Translations under genes and position numbers: made by a program
Part shown: piece after piece, positions 15,316-22,941 of the stretch
How the letters are laid out: the number at the start of each line of letters is the position of its first letter
How positions within the stretch are numbered: position 1 is the stretch's first letter
Source of the DNA: Nonomuraea sp. SBT364
Lineage (GTDB): Bacteria; Actinomycetota; Actinomycetes; Streptosporangiales; Streptosporangiaceae
NCBI RefSeq assembly: GCF_001083785.1
Contig: NZ_LAVL01000081.1
Coordinates: 1 to 37,315 of the forward strand
Length of the DNA stretch: 37,315 nucleotides
Reading direction: 5' to 3'
The notes under the pieces: model-generated
What the model saw: the letters and a program-made list of their open reading frames with translations, nothing else
Database searches by the model: none
Told to the model about the DNA's origin: nothing

Positions 15316-16389
15316 TCAGAGCCCGGCGAAGAACGCGCGGAGGTCGTCCGTCAGGGCCTCGGTCGCGGTGTGGGCCGTGTAGTGGCCGTGCGTCGGAGCG
15401 GGCAGCGTCTTCCAGGAGACGATGTTCGCGTGGTCGCGCTCGGCGAAGGGCCGGATGGACTTGAAGTCGCCCTCACCCATGGCCAGGCCGAGCGGCACGG
15501 TCGTGGGCTCCTTGACCGGCTCCGCGCGGGCGTTCTCCCAGTAGAGGCGCAGGGAGGACGCGGCGGTGCCGGTGAGCCAGTAGATGGCGGCGTTCGTCAG
15601 GACGAAGTCGTCGTCCAGGTCCTCGTCGAAGAGCTGGGCGAGCCAGCCGACCAGGCCGGCGGGGGAGTCGGCGAGGGCGTGGGCCAGCGTCTGCGGCTGC
15701 TGCGACTGCAGCACGTTGAAGGCGCCCTTCTCCTTCCAGAACCAGTCGAGGACGGCGAGGCCGGCCCGGTCCTCCTCGGTCAGGTTCGCGAACTCGGCCG
15801 GGTCGCCGGAGGGGAAGGAGAAGATCTGCGTGACGTGCACGCCGACGACATGCTCGGGGTCGACGCGGCCGATCTCGGGGGAGATCATCGAGCCGGCGTC
15901 GTTGCCGGCCGCGCCGTAGCGGGTGTAGCCGAGGCGCGCCATCAGCTCGGCCCAGGCGCGGGCGATGCGCTGGTTGTTCCAGCCGAGCTCCTTGGCCGGG
16001 CCGGAGAAGCCGTAGCCGGGCAGCGACGGGATGACCAGGTGGAAGTGGCGCGACAGCGGCTCGATGGCCCGGAGGTACTCGGCGATCGAGCCCGGCCAGC
16101 CGTGGGTGAGGATCAGCGGCAGCGCGTCCGGGTCGGCCGAGCGGACGTGCAGGAAGTGGATGTCCTGGCCGTCGATCTCGGTGACGAACTGCGGGTAGGC
16201 GTTGAGCCTGGCCTCGACGGCGCGCCAGTCGAAGCCGTCGCGCCAGCGGGTGACCAGACGCCGGACGCGGTCCACGGCGACGCCCTGGTCGGCGCCCGGG
16301 ATCTCGTCGGCGAAGCGGGTCAGGCGCAGGCGGGCGGCGAGGCCGTCGAGGTCGGCCTGGGGGATCTCGATGCGGTAAGGGTGGATCAC
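15316..16389 (-). CDS. Epoxide hydrolase family protein (alpha/beta hydrolase with EHN domain)
   Basis: 357 residues. The N-terminal EHN domain begins HPYRIEIPQADLDGLAARL and continues to about residue 100. The alpha/beta hydrolase core has the oxyanion-hole HGWPGS, the SLPGYGFSGP loop, and nucleophile Asp in GAAGNDAGSMIS; the catalytic His probably lies in PTHGHYTAHTA near the end. The family opens epoxides by adding water; the natural substrate is unknown. GTG 16389 is certain enough: a GGAGGT ribosome site (16395-16400) sits 5 nt upstream. A dyad overlaps its promoter. It lies downstream of fdhD on the same strand but probably has its own promoter. The stop abuts the methylase stop with no base between (TGATCA). 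Confidence 0.92.
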   Translation of the reverse strand: MIHPYRIEIPQADLDGLAARLRLTRFADEIPGADQGVAVDRVRRLVTRWRDGFDWRAVEARLNAYPQFVTEIDGQDIHFLHVRSADPDALPLILTHGWPGSIAEYLRAIEPLSRHFHLVIPSLPGYGFSGPAKELGWNNQRIARAWAELMARLGYTRYGAAGNDAGSMISPEIGRVDPEHVVGVHVTQIFSFPSGDPAEFANLTEEDRAGLAVLDWFWKEKGAFNVLQSQQPQTLAHALADSPAGLVGWLAQLFDEDLDDDFVLTNAAIYWLTGTAASSLRLYWENARAEPVKEPTTVPLGLAMGEGDFKSIRPFAERDHANIVSWKTLPAPTHGHYTAHTATEALTDDLRAFFAGL

Positions 16390-16416
16390 GACGAACCTCC
16401 AGAAGCGGAACGGCTT

Positions 16417-16445
16417 GTTCTGTTCCAACTATAGCAGAACGGAAC
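16417..16445 (-). promoter_or_regulatory. Promoter and dyad operator of the epoxide hydrolase gene
   Basis: Arms GTTCTGTTC (16417-16425) and GAACGGAAC (16437-16445) are inverted repeats with one mismatch, 11 nt apart and 20 nt centre to centre. Between them, on the minus strand, is TATAGT, a good -10 for the GTG at 16389 (leader about 30 nt). A weak -35 (TGGAAT) is 17 nt further upstream. Each arm is itself a double GTTC/GAAC. A repressor bound here would block the promoter. The regulator is not identifiable in the window. Confidence 0.6.
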
Positions 16446-16448
16446 GAT

Positions 16449-17282
16449 TCATTCCACTCTGGAGGTGCCCGAATAGACGTTGCACCGCTCGCCGCGCAGG
16501 AAGCCGACCAGCGTCATGCCGAACTCCCTGGCCAGGTCCACGGCCAGCGACGAGGGGGCCGACACCGCGCACACCACCGGGAGGCCCGCGGCCAGGGCCT
16601 TCTGCATGATCTCGTAGCTGGCCCGGCCGCTCACCATGAGGACGTGGCCGGACAGCGGCAGCAACTCGCGCATCGCCGCCCAGCCGACCAGCTTGTCCAC
16701 CGCGTTGTGCCGGCCCACGTCCTCGCGCACCGCGACCGTCCCGCCCTCGGCGGTGAACAGCCCGGCTGCGTGCAGGCCGCCCGTCTTGCCGAACACCCCC
16801 TGCCCGGCACGCAACGCGCCCGGCAGGCCGTACAGGACCTCGGGGGCGAGCCGCAGGTCGTCGGGCGGGAGCGGGTGGCAGCGGTCGTGCAGCGCGTCGA
16901 GGCTCGCCGAGCCGCAGACGCCGCACGCGCTGGAGGTCAGGAAGTGGCGTTCGAGCGCGGGCAGCTCGGGGATCGGCCCGCGCAGCCGTACGGTGACCGT
17001 GTTGTAGCGGGCCTCGGGCGGCAGGTCCTCGTCGGTGCAGTAGGCGATCGACGCGATGTCGCCCGCGCCCGCCATGCCCTCGCCGTGCAGGAACCCGGCG
17101 GCCAGCTCGAAGTCGTGGCCCGGCGTGCGCATGGTGATGGCGATCGTGCGGCGCGTGCCGTCGGCGGCGGTGAGGCGGATCTCCAGCGGCTCCTCGGTGG
17201 CCAGGTCGTCGCGGCGCTCCACGGACGAGCCGCCCGTCAGCTCGCGCACGCGCACGCGCGTGGTGGGGCCGGGCCGGGTCAC
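16449..17282 (-). CDS. fdhD: Formate dehydrogenase accessory sulfurtransferase FdhD
   Basis: 277 residues. Known role: carries sulfur from cysteine desulfurase to the molybdenum cofactor of formate dehydrogenase, without which the enzyme is inactive. Seen: EEPLEIRLTAADGTRRTIAI, ITMRTPGHDFELAAGFLHGEG, the Cys-x-x-Cys pair in SSACGVCGSASLD, the GGLHAAGLF and VREDVGRHNAVDKL motifs, and SGRASYEIMQKALAAGLPV. GTG 17282 overlaps the stop of the FdhF-like gene (GTGA, 17279-17282), so the two are translationally coupled; that coupling indicates the partner enzyme is its client. The stop is 4 nt from the epoxide hydrolase operator. Confidence 0.96.
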   Translation of the reverse strand: MTRPGPTTRVRVRELTGGSSVERRDDLATEEPLEIRLTAADGTRRTIAITMRTPGHDFELAAGFLHGEGMAGAGDIASIAYCTDEDLPPEARYNTVTVRLRGPIPELPALERHFLTSSACGVCGSASLDALHDRCHPLPPDDLRLAPEVLYGLPGALRAGQGVFGKTGGLHAAGLFTAEGGTVAVREDVGRHNAVDKLVGWAAMRELLPLSGHVLMVSGRASYEIMQKALAAGLPVVCAVSAPSSLAVDLAREFGMTLVGFLRGERCNVYSGTSRVE

Positions 17283-19480
17283 AGGGCGCGCACCGTGACG
17301 AGCGCGTTGTAGTCGGGGATGCGGGCCTGCGGCGAGCGGCGGGCCTCGTCGAGCAGCACGTTGCCCTCCGGCCAGTGGACCTGGAGGTTGCCCGGCATCA
17401 CCGGGGCCCGCAGCACCTTGCCCCGGTAGACGCGCTCGCCGGCGCGCAGCTCGACGGGTGCGCCGTCGGGCAGGCCGAGGCGGTCGGCGTCGTACTCGCT
17501 CATCAGCACAGCTTCGCGCATCGCGCCGTTGAAGGCGTCGAGGCGCTCGTGGACCATGCTGTTGAACTGCTTGCCCCGCCGCGTGGCCACCATGAACGCG
17601 CCGTCGGGACGCTCCAGGGCGGGCAGTTCGACGGGGGCGAAGCGGGCCAGGCCGTCGGGCGTGGGGAAGCGGCCGCCGGGGCAGAGGTGGCGGCCGCCGT
17701 ACTGCACGCTGTCGCCGAAGCGCCGCAGCCCGGCGATGCCCTCGTAGAAGGGGACTGCCTGCTCGATCTCGGTACGGATCTGCGGGGTGCCGGTGAAGCG
17801 AATCTTTCCTGAAATTTCGGGACGTGTCCGGGCGGCCAGTTCCGTGAAGATCTTCCACTCCGGCCACGCCTCGCCGATCCGCGGCCCCTCCACCTCCGGC
17901 GAGAAGATGATCCGCCGCTCGGTGGAGGTCTCGGTCACCCCGCCCGCCATCTCGTAGCGGGTCTGCGCGGGCAGCAGCAGCACGTCGCCCTCCGAAGGCA
18001 CCAGCATCTGCGACGACAGCACGATGTCGACGTGCACCCGCAGCTTGAGCCGCGCCAGGGCCTCGCGGCAGTAGGCGGGGTCCGGCAGCACCTCCAGGAA
18101 GTTGCCGCCGGAGGAGACGAGCGCGTCCAGCTCACCCGCGTGCGCCGCGTCGATCATGTCGGTCGCGGTGAGCCCCGGCGTGTCCGGCACCTCGAATCCC
18201 CACATGTCAGCGAATTTCGCCGCGTTCTCCGTGGTGATCGGCAACCCGCCCGGCAGCCCGGTCGCGTACGCCCCCATCTCGGCGCCGCCCTGCACCCCGC
18301 TGTGCCCCCGGATCGGCATCAGGCCGCACCCGTCACGCCCGACGAACCCGCGTGCCAGCGCCAGGTTGGCGATCGCGCGCACGTTGTCCTCGCCGTAGGC
18401 GTGCTGCGTGATGCCCATCGACCAGACCAGCACCGCCGATCCGGCCTCGCCCAGCATGCGGGCCAGGCGCAGCATGTCGTCCCTGGTCGAGCCGGACAGC
18501 GCCTCCAGCGCCTCCCACGACTGCCCGGTCACGGCCTCGCGCGCCGCCTCGAACCCGCCGGTGTGGCGCGCCACGAACTCCTCGTCCACCCAGCCGTTCT
18601 CGACCAGGTGCTTGAGCACCCCGTTGAGGAACCCGATGTCGCCGCCCACGTTGACGCCGAAGAACTCATCGGTGATCTTCGTCCCGAACACCGCCGACTC
18701 CGCGTTGGACGGCACCCAGTAGCGTTCCATCCCCGGCTCGCGATAGGCGTTGACCATGGCGATCCGGGTCCCGGCCTTCTTGGCGTGGTAGAGGTACTTC
18801 ATCGCCACCGGCTGGTTGTTCGAGGGGTTCGAGCCGATGAAGACGATCAGGTCGGAGCCGATCCAGTCCTTGTAGGAGCAGGTCGTGGCCGCAGCCCCGA
18901 TCGCCTCCTTGAGCGCCACGGTCGAGGGCGAGTGGCAGATGCGGGCCGCGTTGTCGATGCTGTTGGTGCCGAGCGCGCGCACCGCCTTCTGGGCCGCGTA
19001 ATAGTTCTCGTTGGGCATGCCCCGGCTGGTCAGATAGGTGCCGAACCGGGCCTCACGCACCCCGTCGGCGGCCACGCGCAGCGCCTCGTCCCAGGACACG
19101 CGCGTGAAGCCGGGCTCCCCGGCGCGCCGCAGCATCGGGTAGGGCAGCCGGCCCAGCTCGCGCAACTCGGCGCTCTTCTTCCCGGCGAGCGCCGAGACGT
19201 CGCCCAGAAGTGACACGTCCAGCGCAGGCATCGTGTTGAGCGGCAGCAGGCGCAGCCTGATGTTGCACAGATGGATCTCCGGCATCGTCCAGTCACGCAT
19301 GCCGTAGGTGCCCAGCGCGCACCCGTCGCAGATGCCCTGATTGAGGATCCGCCACGCGTAACGCCGGTTGCCCTTGACCGATCGGAACGCCCTGACCAGC
19401 TCAAGGTAGTTGTTCGGCTTACGCAGCCCCAGCCCGAACGGCCGCCACGAGGCCCAGTTACGCGGATCCAGTCTCCTCAT
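17279..19480 (-). CDS. FdhF/YdeP-family molybdopterin oxidoreductase
   Basis: 733 residues, a stand-alone molybdo-bis(pterin) enzyme related to formate dehydrogenase alpha. Cys51-x2-Cys54 and Cys72 remain of the N-terminal Fe-S motif; the fourth ligand is not apparent, as in YdeP-like members. The active-site stretch reads ARICHSPST, with Cys182 where FdhF has selenocysteine. Cofactor-binding motifs: FIGSNPSNNQPVAMKYL, WSMGITQHAYGEDNV, PIRGHSGVQGGAEMG and the C-terminal MVATRRGKQFNSMVH. No ferredoxin-like or membrane subunit is adjacent, only fdhD. Formate oxidation is the simplest reading, but YdeP proteins are not proven formate dehydrogenases. ATG 19480 is the only sensible start; GGGGGG lies directly before it. 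Confidence 0.9.
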   Translation of the reverse strand: MRRLDPRNWASWRPFGLGLRKPNNYLELVRAFRSVKGNRRYAWRILNQGICDGCALGTYGMRDWTMPEIHLCNIRLRLLPLNTMPALDVSLLGDVSALAGKKSAELRELGRLPYPMLRRAGEPGFTRVSWDEALRVAADGVREARFGTYLTSRGMPNENYYAAQKAVRALGTNSIDNAARICHSPSTVALKEAIGAAATTCSYKDWIGSDLIVFIGSNPSNNQPVAMKYLYHAKKAGTRIAMVNAYREPGMERYWVPSNAESAVFGTKITDEFFGVNVGGDIGFLNGVLKHLVENGWVDEEFVARHTGGFEAAREAVTGQSWEALEALSGSTRDDMLRLARMLGEAGSAVLVWSMGITQHAYGEDNVRAIANLALARGFVGRDGCGLMPIRGHSGVQGGAEMGAYATGLPGGLPITTENAAKFADMWGFEVPDTPGLTATDMIDAAHAGELDALVSSGGNFLEVLPDPAYCREALARLKLRVHVDIVLSSQMLVPSEGDVLLLPAQTRYEMAGGVTETSTERRIIFSPEVEGPRIGEAWPEWKIFTELAARTRPEISGKIRFTGTPQIRTEIEQAVPFYEGIAGLRRFGDSVQYGGRHLCPGGRFPTPDGLARFAPVELPALERPDGAFMVATRRGKQFNSMVHERLDAFNGAMREAVLMSEYDADRLGLPDGAPVELRAGERVYRGKVLRAPVMPGNLQVHWPEGNVLLDEARRSPQARIPDYNALVTVRAL

Positions 19481-19534
19481 CCCCCCATCTTCGCCCCGGC
19501 ACGGCCATGCCGCCGCCCACGGCAAGATGGAGGG
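19481..19534. promoter_or_regulatory. Divergent leader region of the FdhF-like gene and birA, nearly symmetric
   Basis: The 54-nt gap is an imperfect inverted repeat: both genes are preceded by the same leader read outward, AAGATGGGGGGATG toward the FdhF gene and AAGATGGAGGGATG toward birA (start codons included). The GGAGG/GGGGG runs are only about 1 nt from the start codons, too close for ordinary ribosome sites. No TANNNT box is seen at leaderless spacing. Confidence 0.5.
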
Positions 19535-20350
19535 ATGTCTCGCTACTCCGACCTCGACCGCCCGCCGCTCTCCGAGCAGGCGCTCAACCGCGCCCTGCTG
19601 CGGCCCGGCGCCCTGTGGACCGGCGTCACCGTGGTCGACAGCACCGGCTCCACCAACGCCGACCTGGCCAGGGCCGCCAGGGAGGGCGCCGGGGAGGGCG
19701 CGGTGCTGGTCGCCGAGGAGCAGACGGCCGGGCGGGGCAGGCTCGGCCGCGCCTGGGGCGCCCCGGCCCGCGCCGGGCTGACGTTCTCCATCCTGCTCAG
19801 GCCCGCCGTGCCGGTCGCCGCGCTCGGCTGGCTGCCGCTGCTGTTCGGGGTGGCCGCCGCTTCGGCCGTGCGCCGCCTGGCCGAGGTGGACGTACGCCTG
19901 AAGTGGCCCAACGACCTGCTCATCGGCGAGCGCAAGCTGGCCGGGGTGCTCGCCGAGCGGACCGGCGACGCCGTCGTCATCGGCATGGGCCTGAACGTGC
20001 TGCTCAAGCCGGAGGAGCTGCCCGTGGAGACGGGCACGTCGCTGGCCGTCGAGGAAGCGGCCTGCCTCGACCGCGACCCGTTGCTGCGGGCGACGCTGAG
20101 GGAGATCGACGTCCACTACCGCGAGTGGACCGAGGCCGGCGGCGACGCCGACGCGTGCGGCCTGCGCGCCGCCTACCAGGCGTCCTGCGCGACGATCGGC
20201 CGCCGGGTGCGGGTGGAGCTGCCCGGCGGCGCCGCGCTCACCGGCCTGGCGACCGGCGTCGACACCGCCGGGCAGCTCCAGGTCGACACCGGCGCCGGCA
20301 CCACCGCGCTCAGCGCCGGCGATGTCGTCCACGTTCGTCCGGCGGCATAG
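19535..20350 (+). CDS. birA: Biotin--[acetyl-CoA-carboxylase] ligase
   Basis: 271 residues. Attaches biotin to the carrier lysine of acyl-CoA carboxylase alpha subunits, using ATP. Seen: opening SRYSDLDRPPL typical of actinobacterial BirA, TGSTNADLARAA, the biotinyl-AMP loop GRGRLGRAW (66-74), KWPNDLL (123-129), KLAGVL and GMGLNVLL. The C-terminal small beta domain is present (about 225-271). There is no N-terminal helix-turn-helix, so unlike E. coli BirA it is not a repressor. It is the natural partner of the accD5/accE genes 12 kb upstream. The PH-domain gene follows after 33 nt. Confidence 0.95.
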   Translation: MSRYSDLDRPPLSEQALNRALLRPGALWTGVTVVDSTGSTNADLARAAREGAGEGAVLVAEEQTAGRGRLGRAWGAPARAGLTFSILLRPAVPVAALGWLPLLFGVAAASAVRRLAEVDVRLKWPNDLLIGERKLAGVLAERTGDAVVIGMGLNVLLKPEELPVETGTSLAVEEAACLDRDPLLRATLREIDVHYREWTEAGGDADACGLRAAYQASCATIGRRVRVELPGGAALTGLATGVDTAGQLQVDTGAGTTALSAGDVVHVRPAA

Positions 20351-20383
20351 CCGGGGGCCCTGCCGTGGTGGCAGCATGTGCGC

Positions 20384-20896
20384 ATGACCATTCCCGACCA
20401 TCACCTGACGCAGGGTGAGCGGCGCGTGCGGTCCTTCCACCCTCATTGGAAGCGGCTGATCGTCCCCTTCGTCGCGCTCGTGCTCATCGCCGCGGCCACG
20501 GGCGCGGCGCTGTACTTCATCCCGGGTGACTGGGAGTACGCGTTCTACGCCAGGATCGCGGCCGGCGTCATCGCCCTCATCCTGCTCATGATCTGGTCGT
20601 TCGTGCCCTATCTGCAGTGGAAGAACACCGGTTACGTGCTCACCACGCACCGCTTCACGATCAGCACCGGCGTCCTCAACAAGTCGACCGACGAGATCCC
20701 CATGGCCAAGGTCAACACGGTCAGCTCCGACCAGACGCTCGCCGAGCGGCTGCTCGGCTGCGGGACGCTGGTCGTGGAGTCGGCCGGCGACCGGGGTCAG
20801 ATCGTGCTGCGTGACATCCCGAAGATCCAGGACGTCCGCATGGATCTGTTCCGGCTGGTGGAGGACGCCTCCGACGGCGACGTCGACGACCGGTAG
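20384..20896 (+). CDS. PH-domain (bPH2/DUF304) membrane protein
   Basis: 170 residues. Two membrane segments (about 26-45 and 55-80, IVPFVALVLIAAATGAALYF and IAAGVIALILLMIWSFVPYL), then a bacterial PH domain: WKNTGYVLTTHRFTISTGVL, EIPMAKVNTVSSDQTLAERL, GCGTLVVESAGDRGQIVL and a last helix DVRMDLFRLVEDA. In mycobacteria the equivalent gene (Rv3278c) also lies next to birA. The function is unknown; it may anchor or scaffold membrane processes. ATG 20384 is preferred; GTG 20378 adds two residues. No strong ribosome site. Confidence 0.88.
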   Translation: MTIPDHHLTQGERRVRSFHPHWKRLIVPFVALVLIAAATGAALYFIPGDWEYAFYARIAAGVIALILLMIWSFVPYLQWKNTGYVLTTHRFTISTGVLNKSTDEIPMAKVNTVSSDQTLAERLLGCGTLVVESAGDRGQIVLRDIPKIQDVRMDLFRLVEDASDGDVDDR

Positions 20897-20951
20897 CCTC
20901 TTGGGCGCGGATCCCTTGCGGAGATCATCCTCCTGACACAAGATGGCTGCC

Positions 20952-22037
20952 ATGCCGTACGAAGTGCAGGGCGTCATCGCCACAGGCAAGGGCCGGGAAG
21001 TGGCCATCGAAACGGTGCTCGTGCCGGACCCGGGGCCCGGCGAGGCGGTGGTGAACGTGCAGGCGTGCGGCGTCTGCCACACCGACCTCCACTATCGGGA
21101 GGGCGGCATCAACGACGACTTCCCGTTCCTGCTCGGGCACGAGGCGGCGGGCGTGGTCGGGGCGGTCGGCGAGGGCGTCACCGGGCTGGAGCCGGGCGAC
21201 TTCGTCATCCTCAACTGGCGGGCCGTGTGCGGCCAGTGCCGGGCCTGCCTGCGCGGCCGGCCGTGGTACTGCTTCGACACCCACAACGCCACCCAGAAGA
21301 TGACGCTGAAGGACGGCACCGAGCTCTCGCCCGCGCTGGGCATCGGCGCGTTCCTGGAGAAGACGCTGGTCGCCGCCGGGCAGTGCACCAAGGTCTCGGC
21401 AGAGGCGCCCGCGTCGGTGGCCGGGCTGCTGGGCTGCGGCGTGATGGCCGGCCTCGGCGCGGCCATCAACACCGGCGGCGTCACCCGGGGCGACAGCGTG
21501 GCCGTCATCGGCTGCGGCGGCGTCGGCGACGCGGCGGTGCTCGGCGCCTCGCTGGCCGGCGCGGCGAAGATCATCGCGGTGGACGTCGACGACCGCAAGC
21601 TGGAGTGGGCCCGCGGCTTCGGCGCCACCGACACCGTCAACTCCCGCGAGAACGACCCCGTCGAGGCCATCCGCGACCTCACCGGCGGCTTCGGCGCCGA
21701 CGTGGTGATCGAGGCGGTCGGCCGTCCCGAGACCTACAAGCAGGCCTTCTACGCCCGCGACCTGGCGGGCACCGTGGTGCTGGTCGGCGTGCCCACCCCG
21801 GAGATGAAGCTGGAGCTGCCGCTGATCGACGTGTTCGGCCGCGGCGGGGCGCTGAAGTCCTCCTGGTACGGCGACTGCCTGCCGAGCCGCGACTTCCCGA
21901 TGCTCGTCGACCTGTTCCTGCAGCACCGGCTGCCGCTGGACAAGTTCGTCACCGAGACCATCGCGCTCGACCAGGTCGAGGAGGCTTTCGCCAAGATGCA
22001 CCGCGGCGACGTGCTGCGTTCGGTGGTGATCCTCTAG
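20952..22037 (+). CDS. mscR: S-(hydroxymethyl)mycothiol dehydrogenase (mycothiol-dependent formaldehyde dehydrogenase)
   Basis: 361 residues, zinc-dependent class III-like alcohol dehydrogenase. Oxidises the formaldehyde-mycothiol adduct with NAD, and in mycobacteria also reduces S-nitrosomycothiol. Near-identical in pattern to actinobacterial MscR: ACGVCHTDLHYREGGIND (catalytic Zn Cys), PFLLGHEAAGVV, structural-Zn cysteines in CGQCRACLRGRPWYC, ATQKMTLKDGTEL, NAD fold VAVIGCGGVGDAAVL, and GGALKSSWYGDCLPSRDFP. ATG 20952 (PYEVQGVIA) matches homologue starts; ATG 20943 adds MAA. It shows that the host makes mycothiol. The next gene begins on the base after its stop. Confidence 0.95.
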   Translation: MPYEVQGVIATGKGREVAIETVLVPDPGPGEAVVNVQACGVCHTDLHYREGGINDDFPFLLGHEAAGVVGAVGEGVTGLEPGDFVILNWRAVCGQCRACLRGRPWYCFDTHNATQKMTLKDGTELSPALGIGAFLEKTLVAAGQCTKVSAEAPASVAGLLGCGVMAGLGAAINTGGVTRGDSVAVIGCGGVGDAAVLGASLAGAAKIIAVDVDDRKLEWARGFGATDTVNSRENDPVEAIRDLTGGFGADVVIEAVGRPETYKQAFYARDLAGTVVLVGVPTPEMKLELPLIDVFGRGGALKSSWYGDCLPSRDFPMLVDLFLQHRLPLDKFVTETIALDQVEEAFAKMHRGDVLRSVVIL

Positions 22038-22658
22038 ATGCTCGACAGGGTCATCACCTCCGGCACCTTCTCCCTCGACGGCGGCACCTGGGACGTCGAC
22101 AACAACGTCTGGCTGGTCGGCGACGCCCGCGAGGTGGTCGTCATCGACGCCGCGCACGACGCCGGGGCCATCGCCGACCGGGTCGGCGGCCGCACGGTCC
22201 GGGCCATCGTCTGCACCCACGCGCACAACGACCACATCAACGCCGCCAGGGAACTGAGCGACCTCACCGGCGCGCCGATCCGGCTGCACCCCGCCGACCA
22301 GGTCCTGTGGTCGCAGGTGTACGGGGACGAGGCCGCGTACACACCGCTGGGCGACGGCGACAAGATCGAGGTCGGCGGGATCTCGCTGCGGGTCGTCCAC
22401 ACGCCGGGCCACGCGCCGGGGGCGGTCTGCCTGTACGCGCCCGAGGTGTGCGTGCTGTTCAGCGGCGACACCCTGTTCAGGGGCGGGCCGGGAGCGACCG
22501 GGCGGTCGCACTCGTCGTTCCCCACGATCATCGAGTCGATCCGCGACAGACTGCTGACGCTGCCGCCCGAGACGGTCGTGCACACCGGGCACGGCGACTC
22601 CACGTCGATCGGCGCCGAGGCCCCTCACCTGGAGGAATGGATCACGCGCGGGCACTGA
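22038..22658 (+). CDS. MBL-fold hydrolase partner of MscR
   Basis: 206 residues, metallo-beta-lactamase fold. Metal ligands in THAHNDHI (His61, His63, Asp65, His66), HTPGHAPGAV, FSGDTLFRGGPGATGR and VHTGHGDST. The same gene pair occurs in M. tuberculosis (Rv2259 mscR, Rv2260). The likely job is hydrolysis of S-formylmycothiol made by MscR, releasing formate and mycothiol; this is inference from glyoxalase-II-like folds and gene pairing. ATG follows the mscR TAG directly, so translation is coupled. Its stop codon overlaps the first iron box. Confidence 0.92.
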   Translation: MLDRVITSGTFSLDGGTWDVDNNVWLVGDAREVVVIDAAHDAGAIADRVGGRTVRAIVCTHAHNDHINAARELSDLTGAPIRLHPADQVLWSQVYGDEAAYTPLGDGDKIEVGGISLRVVHTPGHAPGAVCLYAPEVCVLFSGDTLFRGGPGATGRSHSSFPTIIESIRDRLLTLPPETVVHTGHGDSTSIGAEAPHLEEWITRGH

Positions 22659-22674
22659 GGTGTGGCTTACCTAA
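22656..22674. promoter_or_regulatory. Distal iron box (IdeR/DmdR-type)
   Basis: TGAGGTGTGGCTTACCTAA matches the actinobacterial iron-box consensus (TTAGGTTAGSCTAACCTAA) at about 15 of 19 positions. It begins in the stop codon of the MBL gene and lies about 50 bp upstream of a second box, in front of bfd-bfr. Confidence 0.72.
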
Positions 22675-22676
22675 CA

Positions 22677-22706
22677 TAGGCAAGCCTTACCGGGATGGGT
22701 TATCTT
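22677..22706 (+). promoter_or_regulatory. Probable bfd-bfr promoter
   Basis: -35-like TAGGCA (22677-22682), an 18-nt spacer, -10-like TATCTT (22701-22706). The second iron box begins at 22705, so metal-loaded IdeR/DmdR would cover the -10. The predicted leader to bfd ATG 22749 is about 35 nt. Confidence 0.5.
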
Positions 22707-22723
22707 AGGTGTGCCTAACCTAC
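22705..22723. promoter_or_regulatory. Proximal iron box (IdeR/DmdR-type)
   Basis: TTAGGTGTGCCTAACCTAC has the full TTAGGT...CCTAACCTA frame of the iron-box consensus (about 15-16 of 19 positions). It overlaps the predicted -10 of the bfd promoter, which suggests repression when iron is plentiful. Confidence 0.78.
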
Positions 22724-22748
22724 CCACCCCTGAGAGGCGTTCCCGCGG

Positions 22749-22925
22749 ATGTACGTGTGTGTTTGTCGTGCTGTGACCGAAAACGAGGTCCACGACTGCA
22801 TCGCCGCGGGCGCGCGGAGTGCGAAACAGGTTCGCGACACCACGGGGGCCGGCGGTGACTGTGCATCTTGCGTGCGGAAGATCTGTGCGATCCTGAAGCG
22901 GTCTGAGGAACTGACCACCGCATAG
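22749..22925 (+). CDS. bfd: Bacterioferritin-associated ferredoxin
   Basis: 58 residues. Begins MYVCVCRAVTENEVHDCI and ends in a helix LKRSEELTTA. Four Cys, Cys4-x-Cys6 and Cys38-x2-Cys41, are in the arrangement of Bfd, which binds a [2Fe-2S] cluster; another Cys follows in RKICAI. In Pseudomonas, Bfd docks on bacterioferritin and gives electrons to its haem so that stored iron is released. The bfr gene follows after 16 nt, so both partners are cotranscribed. Two iron boxes lie upstream. GAGAGG is about 12 nt from the ATG, a weak ribosome site. Confidence 0.93.
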   Translation: MYVCVCRAVTENEVHDCIAAGARSAKQVRDTTGAGGDCASCVRKICAILKRSEELTTA

Positions 22926-22941
22926 CACAAGGGGCCCGTTC

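Noticed and set aside
22675..22695. Third iron box between the two good ones
   Set aside because: TAGGCAAGCCTTACC shares only about 11 of 19 positions with the consensus; too weak to call separately.
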